A program made the translations under genes and the position numbers. Positions 33,001 through 45,000 of a stretch of 64,000 nucleotides of DNA are shown here, piece after piece. Within the stretch, counting starts at the first letter, position 1. The number at the start of each line of letters is the position of its first letter. Source of the stretch: Phoronis australis (lineage: Eukaryota > Phoronida > Phoronidae); assembly GCA_002633005.1 (NCBI GenBank), contig NMRA01000195.1, positions 393,738 to 457,737 of the forward strand. The letters are read 5' to 3'. Below the pieces are notes generated by a model. That model was not told where the DNA came from, searched no databases, and was given only the letters and a program-made list of their open reading frames with translations.

Positions 33001-36000
33001 ACGTCTGAGTGGCAATATTTTCGGAGCAATACGGAAAATCTTATCTTATACAAATACACCCTTGTCGCAAAATCTGATGATGTAAAGAACGTTGATAGTT
33101 CAAAAGAATTTAACTTCTCGAGAACCTGAAATGATGATTGACAAGACAACGAAGGACACCTGTGCAAAGTTTTTATAGCTGTGTAATTACGTTGTCGCAT
33201 ATAAAATACGTTCACTCTTAAAATACAATTTTATGTAGTGAAACTGTTTTCGTTACTATGGTCAAAGAACATATAACTAAAAACGACGAGTATAAATCAA
33301 ATTATCATAGGAAGACTGATTTCTCTCAACCGAGCAAAAGGTCTTCTTCGTACAAGGTAGATTTATATCCCGGCGGGGGATTTCCGAAAGAAATATTATG
33401 CAGGGACATACCACCAGCTTGGTCGGTATTGCGCCCACAACTTGTCGCCTTGTGTGCATAAATTGGCTTTGATGTGATAGACAAAGGTGGACTTGATATT
33501 ACTTAGAGTATCATTTTTAGTATTCACTTTGTATTTTTTACGGACTAACCGTAATCCCCTGTTACCAAAGTACCACGTTCATTTCGAACTTAGGAGGCAG
33601 TACAGATTATTTGGAAAATGTCCCTTAAGACTACTCCGTTTATGACATCCATCGAAACTCCTACGTAAGACATCCCGCGAGACTCCTGTGTACAGCCCCT
33701 AGCAAGTCCCTCCAGACTATGCTGAGTTACAGTACCTTGCCACAAAGGACATTATTTTTGTTCTCCTGAACGTCCCAGTACGTCTCTGGAAGAACTAGGC
33801 TTGTTTAGAGACGCGAAGGCACTGTAGGCGTTAATGCCAGTAGAGTATGAAGCGCCAAAGGGTTCCTAAACGAGTACCTTTCTGCGCTTTGAAATGTGCT
33901 TAATGAACAGGTAATCATAATTAATCAACGCGTAGTTTTAGTTCCTAAACGAATAAAAGCAGAACTATGATCTAAAATATGCGTTGATTAAGCAAAACTA
34001 CGCGTTGATTAAGCAAAATTACGCGTTGATTAGCCCATTTCAACGCTCTGATCGGGAACTCGTCCTTAAGAACCCCTGGGCGCGTCATAGGATAGGTCTG
34101 ATAACTCTGTCTGTATCATGTACCTGACAAATCACACAGGTTTTTACCTTGTAAACATTACCTGGCATATGTATGCATGTGTCTGTGACAATTCACCTGA
34201 GGTAACATGTCAAATAGACCCTTCGGTTAAGAACAAAACCAAACCAGCACAGCCTGTGATCCGGCAAGGAAATCCCATGTGACTGACGTCATACCAGACC
34301 CAGTGTCAAATCGTTCCAACGTAGACAACACCTCAAGATATGGCATATAATTATTATGCCAGGTATGTTGAAGGAGTCAGGTAACATCATCAAGATAAGT
34401 ACGTGTTCATGACCTTCACTCAGCATTTCAGTCTGGATATACTGTTGCCGGAACTCTTGGCCTGACTGCAACCGTGTATGTTGTTATATAAACAACGATG
34501 TGTTCTTGTCATCACTGTTTTACAGTAGCATACTGAAGGGGAGGCCGACGGTGCGACTGCAACGGGCATCCACATACAGTGGAGCTGGATCTAAACACTA
34601 AGGAGAAACTTTTTGAAATTTAGACTGATTTTTAGTTATTAAAGTTTCTTTTGAGTTTCAGCTTTTTTACTTTTCTTAGTACTAGGGTCCACTCATTTTA
34701 GTAGAGAGACGGGCACGTAATAAAAAATCGCCCCGGGCATCACTAAGCCTCTGCACGCTACCGAGACAAAGTCTCGTCAATTTTTGTTAATGAAAATCCC
34801 AGCATTTTTACTGCCATATCACTACCTTTTAAAGTAAGTGTTTCAAAAACTTTCGTTGCTGCTTCTTTACAAGTAAGGGAAACCGTACCTTGAATGACCG
34901 ATCAAAATATATTGCTTTCAAAGTGACAAAAACATATACTCGTCACAACAGTACAGGCAGTGTCGGTGACTTCGCTGTCTGTGTTCGCTTATGGGCCTCG
35001 AGTGTCACTCGCGAGAAGGATTACCAAATACGACGATGGACAAATTTACTGTGTTGTTAAATCAAAACAAACACGACCCTACCTCTCGTCCTTGACTACA
35101 GGCCGCGCAGCCAACTTAAATCCGCATATATCATAAGTGCCGTTTACATTACAAAAGTTGACACGGATCAGCTGACAAGGAACAAGTTGTTCCAGCGCAA
35201 GTATGGTGTGTAAACGGGAATGAACTGGAGCAAACTGACACCGCGGTGACAACTTTTGCCACCCGTTTGTGAGGCAGAGCGATTTGCGCTAGAACATCTT
35301 GCTCCGTGTCAATTATGTTTTTAAACGCGTAGGCCTAACAAGGGCAAGACGGAAAGGATCATCTCTACTGCGCTTGTTTATTGCCGACCTCAATACGGGT
35401 TCTATGTCTCTTCAACTCCCGTGATTTGTAAACCTGCGCATGTGTGATACACTCTCCAGCCTACAATTTCCGTCTTGCCGCAGTTAGTGAGTTGTGTGTG
35501 TGTGTGTGTGTGTGTAAACGGACGTTTGACACCGATCAATTTGCTCTGTGTCAGTTGCGCCGGGCCAAAAGTTGATGTCTAAAGGGGCCTATAGTACTGT
35601 ATAGACTGGCACTCGAGATATTGATATATTAGTTACACTCAAAATTTGTTCTCACCAAGTGTTTCATGTAGTTCGCAATTAAAATTGCGAACTACATATG
35701 GATGACTGACGAATTAACCACCCACAGGAATCCAATTATCTTAGTTGTCTTGTTTTTGTTGTAGTTGCGTTGCAGCTGATGCCAAATATGTAGGCTGACT
35801 ATTTGTTTGTATTGATTTATCACCCAGGAAACCTCTCCATCAAAACTGCAAAGAATGCTTTGCCGACCTCGGAAAGCATAATTGAGTAGGCGTGTGCTCC
35901 TCGCCCAAGATTTTTGACGAAAATCACAAGGTTTCTGAAACGTCTTGCGTAATGTAATAAAATGAATGGAACATAATTTTTGACTTATTCATATGTTCAC

Positions 36001-39000
36001 AAAGCTTGTCGTTGACCGTTGTGTGTATGTACGTGTCTAATTGAAAAACATCCAATATCTGCATATTTTCTAAATTTTGGACTACGTTTCCGCAGAGTTG
36101 AACTTCAAAGTCCTATAAGATGACAATTGACAAACGCTTTGTTTTTATGTGACTCCAGGAGACATAACAATACATGTATACACGTATATAGCGTTGCAGA
36201 CTTTAGAGACCGCTTGCTAGTTCTTGTTATCGATAAGATAATTTCCTTAATACTGTTGAGCAAAAATTACTTTCAAATATCGGAAAATAAATACACACTT
36301 TGCAACTAATTATTTAGTAGCTGAATAGTTTCGGATTTAAATGTGTCTTAAAGCGTCCATTAGTCGACTTTAAGTTGAGCCAAATGAATCCCTAAACAAA
36401 CATATATAGAGTTTGGAATTGTCACTGTTTTTGTTCTGGGTTTCTCGTTGGTTCAATACCATATTTAAATAGGAATGTTTATCCCCAAGTAGCCTTCGGG
36501 GGGATTATTGCATCGCTAACAAAAACATCGCATCATGTGAGAATTTTTGAATTCTCAGTCGACGCTCAGGACCAAAGTATAGGTTTTATGTAGACGGCTA
36601 AAATGACAGGGTGTCGCAAAACTGCGATTAGTTTACAATTGCCTTCCCTCTTGAGCAGTGATCTCTAGTCGTCATTCAAAAACTTACCAATCACTTTAGT
36701 CATTGTCATTTTGATCACCTAGGCTAGTAAGCTCAGGAATATATTCGTGAAACACTCGCCTTTCACTTGCGTGATTTGCAAGATCTGGAGACAAACTAGT
36801 TTTCACACAAGACACTTAATCTACAATAGGTTTTTTTTTCTCACTGGTCGCCAAAAACAGACAACATAAAAATGAAGGTTGAAATGCAAATTAACCGCCT
36901 GCCTGTATACGACATGTTACCACCAGTTTTACTACCTTGTTCGGTCACCTAAAATTAGGCAGAAATTACGGGACATAAAGCAAGAAAGCAGTTTACATTT
37001 TGAAGTTTACAAATGAACAGTTTGCTCCGAATAAACGAACACAATGATTCGGCATATTTCATCATTTTTACTAGTCCGGAATAGTACACCCACACGTACA
37101 AGGGTGTGTGTGTGTGTGCGTGCGTGCGTGCATATGTGTGTGGGAGGGTATCGCGTTTTTCCCGGAACACACGACATTTTTCACAATTGATGACCATTAT
37201 TTCATTTCTCTTATACTTTCGAAACAGTGATCGGCAGAGCATGATGGTGCAACTGTTGACCAAGAGAGTTTTCAACGGCTTGAGAAGTGGATCATTAGTT
37301 AGCCTGCACTCACGTTCTCACAGCGGTCAGGCCACAAATTAGTTACATGCATCTTTCACTTTTGATGCAGGTAACCGGTAACGTCAACAACTTCTCAACC
37401 TCCGCGTATACTCCGTTGGTCTTTTTTTAAGTGATATATATTTATTGAAGGATACACAGAACATACAAAGAAACAATAACAAACCCAGAAACCGCGAAGC
37501 ATTATATCTGGGTTGTAAACAATTCATAAATGAAACTTATATACATAGAGGTATATACAATTAAGTAGTATTCATATCTTACGAACCGCGACTAATGGTG
37601 AAAAAATCAACACAAAGATTTCCTCGTATGACCTCTCCGGCTACAAAATAAAAGCAGTCATTGAACACCATGGAAGAAAGACGACGGGTGGTCATTATAC
37701 ATGCTGTGTTAAATCGTCAGCATGGGAATGGATAAATTTTGACGACTCTACAGTCACAAGTACATCCAAGCCTCCCCAGGATGCCTACATTGCAATATAT
37801 GAATTATAAACCAACAAAGGAAATCAACATAAAAAATATGGCGCAATTTCAACATCAACGTCGCATATCACATCTGACGCAGCCAAGTCAAGTTATTTTT
37901 TGAAATTCATACTGGTACGGGAATTGGGGATAGTTAGGCCTATAAAAGATCTTTAACCCAGCCGCAGAGCGTCTAAAGCCGCGCACCGTACCAGTGACTG
38001 CTGGCAACTCATCGGGACTCAACTTTAACATCTTTCGCCGCAGAGATAACAACTCTTGGGCTGTCTCCGGTGAGTCCATTCTTTGTTGAATGATGTTTAG
38101 ATAAATTNNNNNNNNNNNNNNNNNNNNNNNNNNNNNNNNNNNNNNNNNNNNNNNNNNNNNNNNNNNNNTGAGTCTCTCAGGGATTCGATGAGGGGACATT
38201 TGAAGAAAATATGAGGATAAGATTGATGGTCACCACATTTACAGTTTGGAGAGACATTACTAAAGTTGTGCCTGAACTTGTCAGAGTTGAGGAAAAGGCC
38301 ACATCTTGATCTGTACAATCCTATTTCGTTATCGCGGGTAAGGGAGAATTGAGTCAAGGGTGTTGAGTTATCAAAATTATGAAAAACAGTTCTAAAACTA
38401 TTTTTTATACACGTAAAAGAGTTGCTTTCCTTAAGAGAGACTGGAAGAGAATTCCAGTTGTTCCTCCGTTGGTCTTCGTAGCAAATGCGCAGCACAGACG
38501 CAAATCTTATCTTTCTATTACACTGCTCAAATTATACTTAGAATGATTCATTATGTACAGACGAATTACAAAATAACGAACAAATAAGTAATAGAAGTGC
38601 GAAAGTAACGACACCTATTAGGCTAGTCAACTTACGTGACAATGGCATTGAATCTCCAATGACTTCCACATTAATTATCAAACACTTAAAAATTATTCGA
38701 AAGTCATTTGTGTCTGTATATAAATGTTTAGTCTATACGTTCTACTGTTACATTACAATGGAAGCACTAGACTAGCCAAGAGAATTCATTATAAACAGAG
38801 AATGTTGGGCTGCATTTGTTTTTATATGTTTACAATACAAGAACATTTAGCATTGGAGGGACGGTAGCTTTTTCCCGGCGTAAGTTTTCTATCTGTCAAC
38901 TATTTCATAAAAATCAAATCCATTTGATAACACGTGCTCAGGAACAGCCGTAAACACCCGCTTGTTTGCCGCTGCTTAAGCCTACTAAAAGTGAACCGCC

Positions 39001-42000
39001 ATTCTGATGCTGATAGTCTGTTACAATAGGACGTTTTCCCAAACTCCACCGTCTATGCAATGTCTTCAGGGCTACTAGTGTAACACCAGGGGTGGCGCTG
39101 TGACTTGTGAGTGACCTGTTCACAAAGTAGAATATTGACATCTTCCTCCACCGGAAATCCTATCATGTATACGAATGCTTCACCCCTGCCCCTGTGGATG
39201 TTGGATTTTAAAAAGTCTTATGAACACCATACTTCTGTATAACATTTTCTGTTCATGATAGTATTAGTCTGCTCCAGCAAATGAAAATGGAACACGTAAG
39301 GTCTGACATGCTTGTTTTAAGTGCCATTGTTCTATTTGCCTGCTCATCCTGTTTGACGTGAATTGAAAAAATACAGGGTCACCAACTGAAATATCTTTTA
39401 CTAGTTTAGCAGCTCAAATAGCGTTCTCAAAAACACGACAACTTCATTATTTCAATTTGTTTACTATGGCATTGATCAGAAATTCACGCCTGCCTTCAAA
39501 GCTCCACGTTGGCCATTAGGTGGAGCCGCTGAAATCTTCTACATGTTCCACATATCACGTTCCAGCAACTTTGCCATTTTCAAATCAGCTGAAAAAATTC
39601 CATGTTTTCTTTTCATCCTTATGGTGAGCGCCTAAATTGTGAAACTTGAAGTCATGAGCTTTCACAACAAAAGCTCGAAAGTCAACATTTTTTAATTAAC
39701 TAATCATTTAGTTGTAAATGCAAGTAAAATTCAAATGTTTAGTAAATTAATCACGTCGAAAATCAATGAATGCTTGGGAAAATCTTATCAAACTGCCGAA
39801 TTTCCTGAAGGAAAAAGATTATGGGACAGTAACTGTTTAAAAAACAAGTGTTCACAATGAATTGACAAATTTTCCCAAAGACTGATTGATAATGTGCTAG
39901 ATTTATTGCAACCTGTTATTTATAGCATGGCATAAAAATTCACCTCGGCTTCTGTTGCTCTCTATCAGAGCTAGACGGGTTCAGAATGTTAAGTGGGGGT
40001 TAATGGCTTTATTTCAGAACACACATACTTCCCTCTGATCGCTGTATAATTGACCACCTATTGGCACTGTTGGGCTGGGCTTTCACGATGTGTCAATGGA
40101 AATCAATATAACAAGTTCTACCATTGGCCAGCACCATCTGCCTCCACCACCTGCCAACATCATCACCAGCACTACTACAACCATGACCACTATGAAAACA
40201 AGCACCACTTTCATCACAGCTGCGACCAGCTTCTCTACCGTCACCAGCATTGCCAGTACAATCGCTTGACCAACTTCGCTACATACCCTACCACCGAAAC
40301 CACTGTGACACAGGATCCTATTACCACGGTCATCATCATCATCAGCACTACAACCACTATCTCTAGCACCATCACCATAGACATTAATCTCACCTTCACC
40401 GCAATCACCAGCAACGTGACCACTATTGCATGTTTGAAAAACTCGAGAGGCAAAATTGTGTATAAAATTTACATCCTATAACAGTTTCTGATGCTCAACT
40501 TTTGTTTCAGATAAGTGCACGCTCGATGGTATAACCTACAAACGTGGAACAAAAGTGAAAAATAATTGTAATTACTGGTAAGTCTCGAACTTTTAGTACA
40601 ATGTACATGTAGTCGAAGTATCGTAAATGTTCTTCGTGAACTCGTAACCATGGCTAACACTCGATCTAAGATGTCATTTGAATGGGTTGTTTCAGCACGT
40701 GTGAAGAGGCTATCCGCGGTCGCGAACTCAACTGGAGGTGCACAAATAATGCTTGTCTTATCCGTCCAGATTTGATGCAGAAAGTGAATGAAAACAGGAA
40801 AACACTGGGGTATGTTGACACTACGTGCACGAATTCGTCATTATGTTTGAAAACGAGATGTTGTGTCCAAACTACTGTGGTTCCTACGGTGGATGTAAAA
40901 GAACGGCACTGCAATTTTTTTTCTCCATTGCTAACTCTATCGATAGACTTTATCTCTATCGATAGACTTACTAACTCTATTGATAAACTTAGTAAGTCTA
41001 TCGACAGACTTAGTGTCTCTATCGATGGACTTACTAACTCTATCGATAGACTTACTAACTCTATCGATAGAGATAATAAGTCTATCGATAGAGATAATAA
41101 GTCTATCGATAGAGATAGTAAGTCTATCGATAGAGATACTAGGTCTATCGACAGAGACAGTAAGTCTATCGATAGAGATAGTAAGTCTATCGATAGAGTT
41201 AATAAGTCTATCGATAGAGTTAGCAACGGAGAAAATAGTTGCTGTGCCGTCCTTTCGCAGCCATCGTAGGTTCATCATGCTTGGAACACGCGAGCGTTGA
41301 CGTTTGCGTTGTTACAGTTGTTAAAACGAGGCATTGTGTCCTAAACAACAATGCACAACAATCATTTTTGCAGCGCCACCAAAGTGTGCAGGCAGTGAAT
41401 AGAGATGATCCATTACATACGCAGTATTAGAAATCTTACCACGCTTACAGTGTACATATCAACTCAGCCTCAATCAAATCATAACCGTATTCTGAAACCA
41501 TCAAAATGTACTGAAGTGTTCTAACCTCTTATATTCATCTATTTCTGGCTAAGCAATTACTACATGCCGTATTTCACTAAGAAACAAAAAAAGCTTTGAA
41601 ATGCGCGTCATCATACACGGAGCATAACACTTCGTACGTGTTGGTTCCAGGTAACAAACTTTCCTTGCACCTGATGGCAGTTTAAACGGTCTTTATGATG
41701 TTTACCTGTTCAACTTAACCTGATTTACAGTCCATCGTCGCGGTCAGAGAGTAGGACACATTTACTGAATGATTCATAGGTCAACAACTGAGACAACAAG
41801 CACGAGTTATTAGTTGTTTTAAACATATTGTTTTTAACTGTTTATATAATTTCGAGACTATACAAGTACAATTCTATACATTCATTCTACAAAGCGAAAA
41901 TACTATGTGTAGACTGAGGTAACAATATCTTTAATAACGGATTGTAGTAAAAGCGTACATACACCTGTACACAAGAAATGGAGACTGCAATATTTACGAA

Positions 42001-45000
42001 ATCTACACCAAGAAACACACTGCTCTTATGAAGAATTTCTTAATTCGAATGTATACTGTTACACAATAAAACTGAAGATATACTCGTTCATCAGATAAAT
42101 ATTTTCTAGTAACGATAATGACTGCCATCAAAGCGTCTATTCATATTGCTAAAACGTAAGGAATAATCACTGTTATTATCAAGCGCCTGCATAATTTCAT
42201 TTCTCTCATTCGCTTTTAAATAAAAGAAATAATGGAAGTTACTATTAGTTGGGTGACCACGACAAATACCGTGAAGAGTCGTGTTTTAACAGTTGTGGTA
42301 AAACTTTTGAATGTTGTGAAAGTGCCCAGATCTAAGTTTCTCAGTTGAATCGCTCCTTGACGCGGAGTGTTTTGGATAGAAGTGGTTGGTGTTTGAGTAG
42401 CAGAGTTATTGAGGTGTGTTTTGATTTTCTTCTTTTTGAGTCTTGTGATTGATCGTGGTAACTTCATAGGTACTGAGAGCATTCCACTGGAATTGTAGTG
42501 TTGCACAATAATGTAGTGTTGCACAATAATGATACAGTAGGCAACAGTATAGGTCTAGTTTCAGTTCATTTTTAATTGTGAATGATAAGTAATGTTCATA
42601 ACGGGTCAAGTTAGATGAACATTTGTAGTGTACAGTGATGTATTGCAGAAAAACACAATATTTGTGGACTTGACCGTTGATAAATGACCGAAACTCAAGG
42701 AAATTTTATACATTTGCACTATGATTTTCAATTCTCACAGAACACTAAGGCACAACTAGCTTAATTTGACTGCCGGACATTTTTGTCATAGTTAAAGGAG
42801 AGAGTGGCCATATCCACCTTAACGGACGACATCCTGGTGGCGACCTTTGGGCTGAGCGATACGAGAAGGGTTGCAGCGGCATGGAATCGATGACTATTAG
42901 GGGTGGCACGTTTCGGAGCAAGCAATCCTAGCTAGTGTCAGTAGTTTGAGAAACAAATTTGCTCCGACAGATACATTGCCTCATTCTAAATTTGAGATTT
43001 GCGATTTTAAACTACGTGGGACAAATATGTAGATGTAGATAGTTTCAGGAATGGCTTCGGTGAGGTAGGATGTCCCAATAGCATAATCCGGACGCCCACG
43101 ACATTCAAGCTGGGACCACCTGGGGTCGCTGAAAGCCGAGAGTTCAACATTCGTTCAGGCGGTTGTTGTGTGAAACCGGGCCTGTTACAAAAATCGCTTT
43201 CTTTCATCTTAACTGAGCGCTATTGTATCACGATAAGGCACACGTTTACTCACTTTAGCGATAAAGTAAGGCACACTTAGTCAAATAGATTATTTATTGT
43301 ATGTACAGAGTACACATGTGTGTCGATCTTATGATAAGCTCTTTTCTCTCATTGTGTGGCTGCTCAATGCCGACGCAGGTAGGCCACGCCCATCATAGTT
43401 ACCATTGCCAAGTCCCACAAACGCATTAGCAAACAGAGCGGAAGTCCTCTACGTACGTATTATCACGACAGGGATTTTTTCGATGTGATCCCGATGATCT
43501 TTCTGAACTGCTAATGGATGGTGCTACACAATACCATGGGCTCTTGACAGGAATTTAGTCGTTTTACGCAGCTGGATATTGACAATCCCAAATCTTTGAG
43601 CAAATTTAGAGATTACCATTCATATCAACTGAACTTCATCTAGATGTCAGATCGAATGAAACAGCCAGGTACCGAGCATTTTGACCTGAGAACTTGGCGA
43701 AGCATTTGCGGCGTGAATTCTTCGCTTATGAAACCGAAACCGTGAATTCTAACCTCACCGACCACTCAATTCAATATCCGTCATTTTGCTAGGGTACACT
43801 AGTCAGCTGCCAATCATACACGCAAAAATTTCCCTTTCAGTCGCGTGATTTTGCGTGGTCTTATGTGATCTTACTTTTTGGCGAGTTTCTCGTGCCTAAG
43901 GAACGCCACCCTGGTGAGATATTCCAAAGATAAATGATGATGAGAAAACACTTGTCTTCAAACGATTAGATAATGTTATTAACACTTGTTGGTGGCCACC
44001 GATGGTCTGGGAATAAGGGTACACGAGTCCTATTGGCATGGCCACGTTTCCGGAAAAGTCGCAGGCAATGTCAGCCACATATGTTCGGCTTCCTAATTTA
44101 ATCCACATCAGATACTTGCAAAGAAAAGAAAAAATACGGCATTTATTAGTTCTCTTTGGACTTGATGTAATTTCCTCGGCGGCTGGAATTAAGAATTTGG
44201 TTAACATGTCGGAGTTATCCATCTGTAATAGACCCACGAATTAAAAATGGCATCACCAGGATCGGGTTGTTGCGGGAAATACAAAACTGTCAATAGGTAA
44301 TGCGAACGGACTTTGGGAATCGATCCATTTCATGGTGAAGATCCCAGGCACTATATTTTGCTTCGGATGACAAGGTTACAACATGCATATATGCAAATCC
44401 AGGTGGTCAACATATACCCTTCTCTGATGTAACAGGACAGGTGAATGCCTTCAGTAGTTAAACTGCGAGAACTTTTTATGAAATGAAAAACCATGTTTTT
44501 AAAGAGTGCAGTTAATTAGAGGTGGTTTTTCAAAAATTCTGGAATATTTTAATTTACAGTATGTGCCAGTGAATACCCAACAGCCATCGAACTCATGTGG
44601 CATAGGAATGCGTCAAGTATACGGTTGAACGTATATCGCACATGTTGTATGTACGTACGTATGTGTGTATGTATGTATGTGCATGTATGTATGTGTGCAT
44701 GTATGTGTGTATGTATGTAAGTATGTATGTGTGTATGTATGTATGTGCATGTATGTATGTGTGTATGTATGTGTGTATGTATGTAAGTATGTATGTATGT
44801 ATGTATGTATGTATGTATGTACGTATGTATGTATGTACGTATGTATGATGCATGTACATCTATGTATGTGTGTATGTATGTGCGTATGTATGTATGTACA
44901 TGTATGTATGTGTGTATGTATGCATTTATGTATGAATGTATGTATATGTATATGTATGTATGTATCGAGTGTTAGTCAAATCTGTTGTCAGATGGATTAA

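Larger units (their letters stand above)
24045..40510 (+). other. 16.5-kb first intron of the TINAGL-like gene
   Basis: Bounded by gtaagt and tgtttcag. Contains nested small elements (26662-26954, 29854-30016), short palindromes, a LINE 3' end with an assembly gap (37888-38530) and a CAC/ACC-rich stretch near 40120-40400. No second gene was supported. The long first intron could hold regulatory sequence, but none is identifiable by eye. Confidence 0.6.

Noticed and set aside
33600-33730. Possible ~25-bp degenerate repeat (agactcc... / aaactcctacg...)
   Set aside because: Similarity between units is too weak to claim by eye.
40050-40481. His/Thr-rich open frames on both strands before TINAGL-like exon 2
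   Set aside because: They arise from an acc/cat trinucleotide-rich stretch, and the real exon 2 begins later, at 40511, in proper phase.
40810-41269. Extension of TINAGL-like exon 3 into an SIDR-repeat protein
   Set aside because: A good gtatgt donor at 40810 joins in phase to the conserved GWHAGNYS exon. The repeat is open on both strands because its unit is a multiple of three.
43820-43860. cacgcaaaa...ttttgcgtg hairpin, with a shared word ctttcagtcgcgtgatttt also at 29238
   Set aside because: Short arms and only one other partial occurrence; not enough to define an element.
44593-45000. Tyr/Val/Met/Cys-rich open frames
   Set aside because: Translation of a tatg microsatellite.
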